Part shown: positions 1-8,376 of the stretch, in pieces
Numbering within the stretch: the first letter of the stretch is position 1
How the letters are laid out: every line of letters starts with the position of its first letter
Source: DAOSCP01 sp035379625
Lineage (GTDB): Bacteria; Bacteroidota; Ignavibacteria; Ignavibacteriales; DAOSCP01
Assembly (NCBI GenBank): GCA_035379625.1
Contig: DAOSVM010000001.1
Coordinates: 124,001 to 188,000, forward strand
Reading direction: 5' to 3'
DNA length: 64,000 nt
Notes under the pieces: model-generated
The model's database searches: none
Told to the model about the DNA's origin: nothing
What the model saw: the letters and a program-made list of their open reading frames with translations, nothing else
Translations under genes and position numbers: made by a program

Positions 1-488
1 GGAACTTCAACATCTCTACCAACGCCAGCGTGAAAAATCAAAAAAATATCGTAATCGTTGAAATTGACATTATATTTGTTTTTTACCTTTGCCCATATTT
101 CAGATGAAAGATCAACCATTAAAGAAAAATCATTTGATTTTACCGCAGGACTATATTCCCGCATTTTTTTATCAGCTGTAATGATATCATTCAATAAATT
201 TACATCTATACTCAGCTGATTATTTGTTATTTTCTGATAATAATTTTTTGCAAATAACAAATGGTTGTAAAAATAATTATAATCAAAAGGCAAAGGATCA
301 ATTATGTTTGTGCTATCTTTATATTTTTTATATATTGATCCGAATTTACCTGTTCCAGTTGTAGCTTCATCATTATCTTCCTGAAAATCAACCATTACAG
401 CCAACATTTTAATGACTTTTTGTTGCTGAGCAAATAAATTTGCACTCAAAATTATTAAAACTGATATTATTATTTTTAAAGTTTTCAT
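1..488 (-). CDS. Secreted M6-like metalloprotease, N-terminal part (runs off the left edge)
   Basis: This open frame starts at ATG 486-488 and stays open to base 1, so only the first 162 or so residues are visible. It begins with a clear signal peptide (MKTLKIIISVLIILSANLFA followed by QQQ). The mature start reads as an extended strand with VIKMLAVMVDFQEDND, then a loop and a segment ending in DYDIFLIFHAGVGRDVEVP. This 'VDFQ ... FHAGVGRD' pattern resembles the front of M6-like (immune inhibitor A type) secreted proteins of the Ignavibacteria/Bacteroidota. The zinc site would lie beyond the edge and cannot be checked. Its place just downstream of porV-porU suggests an exported, perhaps type IX, protein. 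The coding call is firm; the family is inferred. Confidence 0.7.
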   Translation of the reverse strand, partial: MKTLKIIISVLIILSANLFAQQQKVIKMLAVMVDFQEDNDEATTGTGKFGSIYKKYKDSTNIIDPLPFDYNYFYNHLLFAKNYYQKITNNQLSIDVNLLNDIITADKKMREYSPAVKSNDFSLMVDLSSEIWAKVKNKYNVNFNDYDIFLIFHAGVGRDVEV

Positions 489-494
489 ATTATA

Positions 495-1220
495 CTAAAA
501 AAGTTCGTCAAATTTATAATTTAAACCAAGACCAACAAAACCAACCCCGTGGCCAAATTCACCACCGATAATTTTATAATTCATATCTAAGTATATTGAA
601 AGCGGAAGGTCTAATAAATCATTTAAATTATAAAAGAAAACTATACCAGGATTAAAAAATGTCGTATTTATATTTTTACTTTTCTTAATATTAGAAGTTA
701 CAAAACCTGTTCTAATAGATTGATAATCATTTTTTACCCTTACCATTCCAATTCCTAAATATGGTCTAATCACTTCATTCAAATTCTTAGAAATAGAATA
801 ACCTATTTCAATTCCATAATATGATGAAGAATAATTGTAAGTTGAATCTAAATATACTTTTTTACCACCATTTCCATCATCGGAATATTTATGTTCGGTA
901 TTTTTTCTACCTGTATGCATTCCATAAAAAACACCTAAATACAAGTCCCACGTATCTTCAATATAATTCCCACCAAACTTAAAATTAAAACCATACATAA
1001 AAGCATTGTTCGCACCAATAACATAACCAGCAGATAAAGTTGTTTTGTTTTTTAATCCATCATAATTAGGCACAAAAAAAGAAGAATCTTCGACAACTTG
1101 GGATGTATCTTGAGTTAAGACTTCATCATTATTATCTGTTGTATCTACAATATTATTTGTTTCTTGTGAAAAAAGAAAATTTGTAATTACAAAAACTGCG
1201 ATAAAAAGTTTCTTTATCAT
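495..1220 (-). CDS. Outer-membrane beta-barrel protein, unknown function
   Basis: The 241-residue product has a signal peptide (about residues 1-18), a short acidic Asp/Thr/Asn-rich linker (about 22-45), then alternating amphipathic strands such as TTLSAGYVIGANNAFMYGF, ending in the aromatic-terminated strand GLGLNYKFDELF. That terminal pattern is typical of outer-membrane barrels recognised by BamA. It would fit a small 8-10 strand barrel. It lies 6 bp upstream of the truncated protease and 23 bp downstream of porV in the same orientation, so it is probably co-transcribed with the secretion genes. No specific family is recognised; a structural or adhesion role is only a guess. Confidence 0.75.
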   Translation of the reverse strand: MIKKLFIAVFVITNFLFSQETNNIVDTTDNNDEVLTQDTSQVVEDSSFFVPNYDGLKNKTTLSAGYVIGANNAFMYGFNFKFGGNYIEDTWDLYLGVFYGMHTGRKNTEHKYSDDGNGGKKVYLDSTYNYSSSYYGIEIGYSISKNLNEVIRPYLGIGMVRVKNDYQSIRTGFVTSNIKKSKNINTTFFNPGIVFFYNLNDLLDLPLSIYLDMNYKIIGGEFGHGVGFVGLGLNYKFDELF

Positions 1221-1243
1221 AATTTTACTCTCATCTTTAATTA

Positions 1244-2401
1244 TTAAATACCTTTAGGGAAACCTTTTGTTGCAACATTAATAGCATCCCAATCAATACT
1301 AATTGTAAACCTCAAAGTTCCGTTCAAAGGATGATTATCCATATTATTAAATGCTGAAGTTGTTATATAGCTAAAATCAACTTTATACATATCAAATTTA
1401 ACACCACCACCAAAAGTTAAAAATTTACGAGCACCAAACAATGGATCTTCATAAAAATAACCACCTCTTAATGCAAAAGCAAATTCTCCTGGTATTTGAT
1501 AATTATATTCTAAACCTAATCCAAAATTAAATTCTCTAAACTCTTTAGAAACGGAATAATCTCCCCAAGATGTAAATATTGCTTTATAAAATTCATCTTG
1601 AGTTTTTGAAGTATCTTTTTTTGCATTAACCAATAATTTATTCACATCCGCAACAGCCGTTAATGAATTATATTCATCCTTATAAAGTTGTAAGGCAACA
1701 CCTAATCTTAAGTTTGTTGGTATTGGATCGGCTTGGTCTTTATCAATATAATAAATTTTTGGACCGATATTACTTAAATTCAAACCAACACTCACTTTTT
1801 GACTTAAATCCAAATTGTCAAAAACTAGTTCCTGTGGTCTCCAAATTACCCCTAAATCAACAGATGCAGATGTTGAAACTCCTTTACCTTTTTCCTGTGC
1901 TGTAGGAGATTCAGATAGTTGGCTTCTAATTATTCTAAAATTAAATCCCAGTCCCCAATCTTGATCAATTTTTGTTGAATACCCCAATGTTAGTGCTCCA
2001 TCGTAAGACCTAAATGTACCTAAAACATCTCCTCTATCGTTTGTTCTAACAAATTCACCATAATTCATAAATGTAATTGATGTAGTAAAACTTCCATCTA
2101 TATCTTCAATATATGTTCTATATGCTAAATAGTCATAATAAAGATCAAGATTAAATTGAGGTAACCATTTACTGTGTGTTAAACTTACTTCACTACCAGT
2201 TAAAAAGGCTATGCCAGCAGGATTCCAGTAAATTGATGATACATTATCACTTAATGCTGACCCTGCATCCCCCATAGCACCAAATTTTGAATCAGGCGAA
2301 ATTAAAAGAAATGGTACAGCAGTATTTCCCTGAGAATATAAATTAAAAGCTGGAAATATCAACATAATAAAAACGATTGCTAAAAACTTTCTGAATTTCA
2401 A
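1244..2401 (-). CDS. porV: Type IX secretion outer-membrane protein PorV (LptO family)
   Basis: PorV is an outer-membrane barrel of the type IX secretion system. It receives cargo from the SprA translocon and shuttles it to the PorU sortase. The 385-residue product has a signal peptide (1-24) and the family opening AVPFLLISPDSKFGAMGDAG (about 28-47) followed by SIYWNPAGIAF (about 56-66), then a long series of barrel strands ending in an aromatic strand. The start codon is TTG at 2399-2401, chosen because a perfect AGGAGG (top-strand positions 2407-2412) lies five bases upstream and no ATG is nearby. porU is directly upstream in the same orientation, 20 bp away, so the pair looks like one operon. 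Confidence 0.92.
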   Translation of the reverse strand: MKFRKFLAIVFIMLIFPAFNLYSQGNTAVPFLLISPDSKFGAMGDAGSALSDNVSSIYWNPAGIAFLTGSEVSLTHSKWLPQFNLDLYYDYLAYRTYIEDIDGSFTTSITFMNYGEFVRTNDRGDVLGTFRSYDGALTLGYSTKIDQDWGLGFNFRIIRSQLSESPTAQEKGKGVSTSASVDLGVIWRPQELVFDNLDLSQKVSVGLNLSNIGPKIYYIDKDQADPIPTNLRLGVALQLYKDEYNSLTAVADVNKLLVNAKKDTSKTQDEFYKAIFTSWGDYSVSKEFREFNFGLGLEYNYQIPGEFAFALRGGYFYEDPLFGARKFLTFGGGVKFDMYKVDFSYITTSAFNNMDNHPLNGTLRFTISIDWDAINVATKGFPKGI

Positions 2402-2406
2402 GGATC

Positions 2407-2412
2407 CCTCCT
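2407..2412 (-). promoter_or_regulatory. Strong ribosome binding site of porV
   Basis: AGGAGG on the minus strand sits five bases before the TTG codon at 2399-2401 and is the reason for accepting a non-ATG start for porV. Confidence 0.8.
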
Positions 2413-2421
2413 GAAGTAGTT

Positions 2422-5400
2422 TTATTTAATTATTGCCAATTTACCGATTTTTTCAACTGTTAAATTACGAATAATATCTTTTAATTTTATTTTATAAAAG
2501 TAAATTCCATTACCAATATTATTCATTTCCTCATCTTTACCATCCCAAAATATTTTAATATATCTATCCGAAATTCCATTTTCATTTATAGTTTTAATTA
2601 ACCTTCCTGAAACCGAATAAATTTTAATTTCAACATTTACTAATGATTGGATATTGTGCTCAAATATAAAATAAGTATAATTTGAAAATGGATTAGGATA
2701 GTTATATACCTCACTGATATACGAATTATTTTCATCAACAACCGTAAAGTAAGTCTCTTCTTCACTATAATTATTATAAATATCCCAAGCTTTAATTTTT
2801 AATTTATTTTTGCCTTTTTTCAAATTGGATAATGTATATTCAATAATTCCGCTCTTCCCATTACTATTAATATCACTAACAAAGTATTGTGATAAATCTA
2901 TTGCATTTTTCTCATCATCGTTAAAAATAGCTTCCAATTTATGCCCTAAACCAAGCCCTGTTGTGTTAATTCCGTTTTCGTCACTTAATTTTACAAGTAA
3001 TTTTGCATTAGTATTTACTAATTTAACATTTTTATTGTTAACATTATCAAAAAATATTTCTATATTAGGTCCTTTTTTATCATCTACAACTACGCTTGTA
3101 TCAATTCCATTAACTATAACTTTATCATAATATCCAATACCATCAATATTTTCATTTTCATTATAATAATAGACTAAAATTTTCCCTTGTTTCCCACTAT
3201 ACGAAATATCTTTTGGTATTATAAACCCATCTTGTATTTTGAAATTATTTATTGATACTTTCCCTCTATATATCAAGCCACCTTTATCTTTTATATATGA
3301 ATTTAGTGGTTTTACATATTCCAATTTGTAAGAATCATAAAAATCAATTGTAGCGACACCATCATTTGTTGTATATGTAGTAGCATTAATTTTTACTTTT
3401 TGTAAAGCTTTTAATTGAATGTTTTGGTTAGTACTAATTCCATTTATCGAATCTATTTTTAAATAATACCTCGGCACTTGCAAAACTAGTGTTGGATCGC
3501 CAAAGTAAATTAATTTTTGAGTAGCAAAGCCTGTTTTAATCTGCTTAAGTTTATAAACAGCCAAACCTGTTGCTCTATTAAAATCTGCATATCCTTTAAT
3601 CGAGTCATTTTTGTTAAATTTAAACAATGAATCGAATAAATAATACAAAATAGTTGCATTATCTGTTCCAAATACCGGTCTATTAAAAGCAAAACCGGAA
3701 ACCATACCGTTATTCTCTCTCAAAAGCATTTTTTCGGCAGCTGATTGTTTCTCCATCAAATCAAAATATCCAAAATCGCAAGTAGCCGCACAAAGGAAAA
3801 ATAATTTATCATTATTAAATTTTGGTAAAGAAATCTCAACATCAAATATTTGTTCATCTGCCCATAAATCTGGACTACCGTGACCAATATAATTTAGGAT
3901 TAATGTTCCATTATTAACCGCATCAATAATAGCCTGGTTTACTGCTGGCCTTCTTCTGCCCAATGATGTATTTTCAAATGGATATCTAATTGAATATAAC
4001 TTATTTATATTAAATATTGGCGGTAATATTTTTTCTGCTATATTATCAGATTGATATGTAAATTCAAATTCAGAACCACCATCATCAGGATTACCAGGCC
4101 TATAATGATCATCTGCAACCAACGTAATAGTATTTTTCCATTGCCCAGGGATAATTTTTTTGTCATATTGGATTATTTTATCAACAAAATTTTTTGCTTC
4201 ACTTTCTGTTCTACAAGGGACTCGACCTGGTATAATATCAATACGCATTGAATTTATTTTATCATCACCTACTACATTACAAAAATAATCATCTGTTGCC
4301 CAAGAATTTATAATATCCAATGAATATTCTGTTTGATATGTAGGAACAAAATTATTCCCTTTATTTTCAATATTTCTATAATCATATGTACAATCGCCAA
4401 AGAATAATACATATTCCGGCTTTATACTACAATTTTCATAGGACCATTTTAAATAATTACGAATTGCCGTTGGATCGTTACTTCCAAGAGAAAATTCATT
4501 TAAAATATCTTCTATATCAACAACCTTAGTAGAAATTGGGAAACGGCTCTCATTTTGTTTAAATTCTTTTAATCTTTCTGCTTGTTGCTTAAAATTTTTA
4601 TGAGTTATAATTATATATTTTGCTCCAATTAAATCAGACTTTAAATCATTAAATGTTATTGTTTCGCCTTTTGGAACATTCAAAAATTTATCTGTTGTTA
4701 AGCACAATATTTTTTTTACTTTTTTGGTAATATTTTCAACAGTAAAAATTACTTCGCCACCGCTTATCATTAAAGGAATAATTTCTTTAACATTATAAAT
4801 ATCTGTAATATCAAATAATTTAATTAAGCTATTTGAAAAATTAGTTAAATGGTATAATAAAAATCCCGTTGTATCTTTTGTAAAAACGAATAATTTATCA
4901 TTATCAACGTTTAAGCTGCGAGTGTATTCTATATCAACATAATTTAAATATCCTCTAACAGAATTTTTGCCTGGGAGTAATTTAATTTGTAGATTGTTAT
5001 TAACTTTTGTATTTAAGCCTATATTACCACTAAAATTTAATGTATATGGAGCACCATAGTAATAATCTTGCACAACGCCATATAAAAACGTAGATTCTCC
5101 AAATAAATTATCATTCCACATTATTCTCATTTTTTCGTAATTAGAAATTTCCAAACTATTTACAAAGTTAACTTTTAAATTCAAGTTTGTATTCGCAATG
5201 ATCCCGCTCGTATTTATTGAATATATTTTATTTGTAGTTAAATCATTAAATTCGTCACCATAAAATTCTCTCCCAGTACTTGCAAGATTGTATTTATCTT
5301 CTTCTATAAAGGTATAAGCTTTTGTATTTTCTACATTTAACACATTACTATTATTAACAGATTGAATTTTACTAATTCTTTTGCCAAAATTTCCGCCATA

Positions 5401-6321
5401 AGTAATTATATAATATGTTTCATTAGCGTAATAATTTCTATTTCTAGCAACATTTCCCATTGTATCTGGTTGCCAAAAATTAACACCTCTGCCATAAAAC
5501 AATATATAATCGTTATCGTCAAATTTACCATCTTCTTCACCTACAACATATAAAGGAATTTCTATCGGTTCATAAGGTGTATTAGTTAAATTCTCCGATA
5601 AAGAAGAACCACCATATGTGTAAATTTTAATTGTTCTTGGATCTACTTTACTTTTTTCAATACCAAAATCTGCTAATTTATCGGCAGTAATTTTATAAAT
5701 CCCTTCTTCCGTTAACTTAAATCGATAATATTTATTATTTGCAAATATTGATATCGAATTTTTCTTTAATCTTATATCTTTAATTCGCATTCTCTTCGAT
5801 TGGTCATAATTCAAAACCAAACTTTTTATTAATTCATCATCATACGAATCGTCATTTGTTAAAACATTTGGGAAATAATAATTAACCAAAATTTGTTTTA
5901 CAATAATAGTTCTATCATTAAGAGAGTCGTAAAAGATAGGATTAAAATTATAAGTTGCAATATAATTATCGCGAACTCTATCGATATTTAAATATTCAAT
6001 AATATTTTTTTCTGAATTTACAGCAATATTTTTATTAAAATACTTTAAACGACCCGCTACAAATTCTTTTTTTAATTCAACTATTTGATATAAAGGCCTA
6101 TTAACAGAAGGTGTAGCTATTGAATAAGTTGTATAAAGTTTTATAGAATTGCCATTAGATTCTGATAAATAGTAACCATTAAAACTAATATTTTTTAAGC
6201 TATCTAATGAATATTTTACAAAGAAATTAATTTTTAGGCCATTGTTTTCTTGGATTACAATAGGGCTTTTAGCAAAAAGGTATAAGTTGATAAAAACTAA
6301 TATTTTTAGGAATTTGTGCAT
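2422..6321 (-). CDS. porU: Type IX secretion sortase PorU (C25 gingipain-like peptidase)
   Basis: PorU is the cell-surface cysteine peptidase/sortase that cleaves C-terminal sorting domains from type IX cargo and links the cargo to anionic LPS. The 1299-residue protein starts with a signal peptide (1-18). A lectin-like/beta region follows, then the C25 domain (about 560-960): YVLFFGDCTYDYRN, the conserved IPGRVPCRTESEAKNFVDKI, the catalytic histidine in NYIGHGSPDLWADE (about residue 813) and the catalytic cysteine in AATCDFGYFD (about 847). The C terminus carries its own sorting-type domain with YNYPNPF, IYSVSGRLI and NGIYFYKI. Length and adjacency to porV match the family. It sits downstream of the first repeat element, 219 bp from its end. 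Confidence 0.92.
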   Translation of the reverse strand: MHKFLKILVFINLYLFAKSPIVIQENNGLKINFFVKYSLDSLKNISFNGYYLSESNGNSIKLYTTYSIATPSVNRPLYQIVELKKEFVAGRLKYFNKNIAVNSEKNIIEYLNIDRVRDNYIATYNFNPIFYDSLNDRTIIVKQILVNYYFPNVLTNDDSYDDELIKSLVLNYDQSKRMRIKDIRLKKNSISIFANNKYYRFKLTEEGIYKITADKLADFGIEKSKVDPRTIKIYTYGGSSLSENLTNTPYEPIEIPLYVVGEEDGKFDDNDYILFYGRGVNFWQPDTMGNVARNRNYYANETYYIITYGGNFGKRISKIQSVNNSNVLNVENTKAYTFIEEDKYNLASTGREFYGDEFNDLTTNKIYSINTSGIIANTNLNLKVNFVNSLEISNYEKMRIMWNDNLFGESTFLYGVVQDYYYGAPYTLNFSGNIGLNTKVNNNLQIKLLPGKNSVRGYLNYVDIEYTRSLNVDNDKLFVFTKDTTGFLLYHLTNFSNSLIKLFDITDIYNVKEIIPLMISGGEVIFTVENITKKVKKILCLTTDKFLNVPKGETITFNDLKSDLIGAKYIIITHKNFKQQAERLKEFKQNESRFPISTKVVDIEDILNEFSLGSNDPTAIRNYLKWSYENCSIKPEYVLFFGDCTYDYRNIENKGNNFVPTYQTEYSLDIINSWATDDYFCNVVGDDKINSMRIDIIPGRVPCRTESEAKNFVDKIIQYDKKIIPGQWKNTITLVADDHYRPGNPDDGGSEFEFTYQSDNIAEKILPPIFNINKLYSIRYPFENTSLGRRRPAVNQAIIDAVNNGTLILNYIGHGSPDLWADEQIFDVEISLPKFNNDKLFFLCAATCDFGYFDLMEKQSAAEKMLLRENNGMVSGFAFNRPVFGTDNATILYYLFDSLFKFNKNDSIKGYADFNRATGLAVYKLKQIKTGFATQKLIYFGDPTLVLQVPRYYLKIDSINGISTNQNIQLKALQKVKINATTYTTNDGVATIDFYDSYKLEYVKPLNSYIKDKGGLIYRGKVSINNFKIQDGFIIPKDISYSGKQGKILVYYYNENENIDGIGYYDKVIVNGIDTSVVVDDKKGPNIEIFFDNVNNKNVKLVNTNAKLLVKLSDENGINTTGLGLGHKLEAIFNDDEKNAIDLSQYFVSDINSNGKSGIIEYTLSNLKKGKNKLKIKAWDIYNNYSEEETYFTVVDENNSYISEVYNYPNPFSNYTYFIFEHNIQSLVNVEIKIYSVSGRLIKTINENGISDRYIKIFWDGKDEEMNNIGNGIYFYKIKLKDIIRNLTVEKIGKLAIIK

Positions 6322-6540
6322 CGATACTTACTTATTTAATATGGTACTGGATACTCTCTAAAACCTCCAGTTTTTTTTTACAAAATAATATTTTTTTTTA
6401 ATTTTTGCAACTTAAATTAATTATTATAGCCTCCATTAACTAAATCTTTATGTTAATATTTGATTATCAAGGTATCACTCTTAAATATTGATAAAGTAAA
6501 ATACATCATAATAAGATAATATTAAAAATATTCCATTTAA
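6322..6540. other. Upstream region of porU, left flank of repeat element A
   Basis: These 219 bases are very AT-rich and hold no gene. One possible hairpin has ACTGG / CCAGT arms (6342-6366) followed by a T run on the plus strand; it could be a weak terminator or be fortuitous. The last 14 bases (6527-6540) are a perfect reverse complement of bases 7039-7052 inside the neighbouring element. No promoter can be named with confidence, although a porU promoter should lie here. Confidence 0.5.
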
Positions 6541-7111
6541 CTCAGACAGTATAAGCTTAAGCCCCTTGCAGCTTGAGCCAAGCTACAAGGGCAGCGGGCC
6601 GGAACGGCCCGCTAAAAATCTTTTCTTTGACACCTAACAAAGTGTAGTGCTTTGAGCCTTTATACTCATATCTTTCCAAAATACCTGGCAATCCGTAAAG
6701 TGCTTGATAAAAATTAAGCTTCTAACGAAGCTAATATGTAATTTTGCAAATTTTTACAATTGATTCGTTTTTTTATCATAAAATTGCTTTTACAATTATA
6801 TCATAAAAACAAATATATTGTATTTACAAATATATTATTGAAAATTACTAATATATCGTATCTAAAATTATATTGTAAATACAAATATATTTTTCAAAAA
6901 TGCAATTATATCGTATTTATGAATATATTATAAGACTTTAAAACTTGCCGGTAAATTATAAAAAATATTTTATAAATTTTTATTCTTGATGAAAAATATA
7001 AATGTTATAAGTGGTTGGTAATGTAGTGGTTAATACGCTTAAATGGAATATTATTTTTTGGGCGTATGCCCGCCGGTGCGCCGCACGGGCTTTATGCTTA
7101 CACCGTCTGAG
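6541..7111 (+). repeat. Intergenic structured repeat element, copy A
   Basis: Copy A is 571 bp long and contains no gene. The left terminal repeat CTCAGACAGTATAAGCTTAA (6541-6560) runs into a large hairpin (6561-6592, stem arms GCCC-TTG and CAAGGGC with one mismatch and one bulge). A second hairpin follows at once (6593-6613, AGCGGGCCG-GAA-CGGCCCGCT). The right end mirrors this: a small hairpin GGGC-GTAT-GCCC (7060-7071), a larger hairpin (7072-7090), then the inverted terminal repeat ending GTCTGAG (about 7087-7111). Between them is AT-rich DNA with tandem repeats (6794-6935). Bases 6610-6650 also match copy C closely (GCTAAAAATCTTTTCTTT then ACAAAGTGTAG). Copies B and C have the same layout. 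The gap between secF and porU is explained almost entirely by this element. Confidence 0.85.
6794..6935 (+). repeat. AT-rich ~55-bp tandem repeats inside element A
   Basis: Three repeat units begin at about 6794, 6850 and 6904 (spacing 56 and 54; the third is partial). Each holds inverted half-sites of the type ATATCGTA and TACAAATATATT, for example ATATATTGTATTTACAAAT at 6813-6831. Copies B and C contain the same unit in the same orientation relative to the element ends. Confidence 0.75.
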
Positions 7112-7166
7112 CAATAAAATATATAGAAATTAGTTTTTATCCTCTTATCTCTCTATATTAACAAAT

Positions 7167-7197
7167 AAAAAAAAGCTGCCCCAAATGAGCAGCCTTT
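7167..7197 (-). terminator. Terminator after secF
   Basis: On the minus strand the stem GCTGCTC pairs with GGGCAGC (one G-T pair) around a short ATTTG loop and is followed by a run of T. It lies just beyond the secF stop codon and probably ends the long envelope operon. Confidence 0.8.
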
Positions 7198-7213
7198 CAT
7201 AATAGAATAAGGA

Positions 7214-8353
7214 TTAGAATTCAATTTTCTTTTTAATTTTGAGTGAGTAATCTAACACTATAGCACTTGCTACGAAAATTGATGAATAGGTACCTGTAAT
7301 AATACCGATAAAAAGTGTGAAAGCAAAAGCTCTTAGCACTTCACCACCAAATAGTAGAAGAACTATAATACTTATCAATGTAGTACCACCTGTTAAAATA
7401 GTACGTGACATTGTTTTATTAATAGCATCATTTATGTGTTTGTAAAGATTATCGATATTTTTGTAAATTTTTAATTGTTCTCTAATTCTATCAAACACAA
7501 TAACGGTATCGTTAACAGAATAACCAATTAATGTTAAGAATGCTGCCAAAACTGTAAGTGAAATTTCAAGATTAAGCCCAGGGATAACACCATAAAGTAA
7601 TGAATATACTGCAAGCGTTATAAGAACGTCGTGGAAAAGAGCAATTACAGCGCCTAAAGCAAAGATAAATTTGAATCGAAATGCTAAATAAATTAGAATA
7701 CCTAAAATAGATAATGCAACAGCAATAATAGCAGTTGTTTTTAATTCATCACCAACTTTTGGACCCACTTTATCAACTTTTATAACTTCAAAATCATTAT
7801 TTGGGAATAAATTTTTTAGTTTCATTTTTATATAATCAGCAAGACTTAATCTAACTGAAACCAATGTTTCATTGTTTTCTTCTAATACTCTACCAGCTTG
7901 CGCACCATTATCCAAAAGTATTTGTACTACTTTTTGTGCTGTATCAGCATTAGAAAAACTATAAATATATTCATCTTGGTTACTTTTCACTAAATTATAT
8001 TTTATATTACTATTTAGTGTTTTAAACATATTTTCGGTATAACTTTTCAATTCTTCTACTTGTTTTTGAGTGATATTTTGTACATCAGTACGGATCAAAA
8101 TACCATTTGTACCAAAAGTTTTAATTTCCGGATTACCAATTCCAATTTGATTTGCTTTGGCTCTCATTTCGTTTAGTGATACAGGTTTTTCAAAGTTTAA
8201 TACTACTTCTAAACCACCTTTGAAATCTATACCAAAATGCATCCCTCTTATTGCCATACTAATAAACCCTAGTACTATAATCACAGAGGATAAGATATAA
8301 AACATCTTCCTTCTGCTCATAAAATCTACATTTAAGTTATGAAAAATTCTCAT
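7214..8353 (-). CDS. secF: Protein translocase subunit SecF
   Basis: SecF works with SecD at the Sec translocon, using the proton-motive force to help pull exported proteins across the inner membrane. The 379-residue protein has the first membrane helix near residues 15-38 followed by the hallmark GMHFGIDFKGGLEVVL, a periplasmic domain (about 50-190), and five more helices containing LAAFLTLIGYSVNDTVIVFDRIRE, ordinary for the family. Charged residues (KIKKKIEF) end the cytoplasmic tail. It follows secD by 23 bp. The motifs in order and the six-helix layout leave little doubt. SecD and SecF are separate polypeptides here. Confidence 0.97.
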   Translation of the reverse strand: MRIFHNLNVDFMSRRKMFYILSSVIIVLGFISMAIRGMHFGIDFKGGLEVVLNFEKPVSLNEMRAKANQIGIGNPEIKTFGTNGILIRTDVQNITQKQVEELKSYTENMFKTLNSNIKYNLVKSNQDEYIYSFSNADTAQKVVQILLDNGAQAGRVLEENNETLVSVRLSLADYIKMKLKNLFPNNDFEVIKVDKVGPKVGDELKTTAIIAVALSILGILIYLAFRFKFIFALGAVIALFHDVLITLAVYSLLYGVIPGLNLEISLTVLAAFLTLIGYSVNDTVIVFDRIREQLKIYKNIDNLYKHINDAINKTMSRTILTGGTTLISIIVLLLFGGEVLRAFAFTLFIGIITGTYSSIFVASAIVLDYSLKIKKKIEF

Positions 8354-8376
8354 AATATTTATTCTCCTAAAACTAA

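Noticed and set aside
2810..3130. Plus-strand open frame of 106 codons
   Set aside because: It lies fully inside porU on the other strand and reads as low-complexity Ser/Leu/Thr. This is a shadow of the real gene, like the other long antisense frames at 29954, 37156, 38334 and 11816.
6794..6935. CRISPR array
   Set aside because: The repeats are contiguous and degenerate with no unique spacers, and no cas genes are in the window. They are a tandem AT-rich repeat within element A.
6541..7111. Insertion sequence with its own transposase
   Set aside because: None of the three copies contains an open frame of useful length. If mobile, the elements must rely on an enzyme encoded elsewhere.
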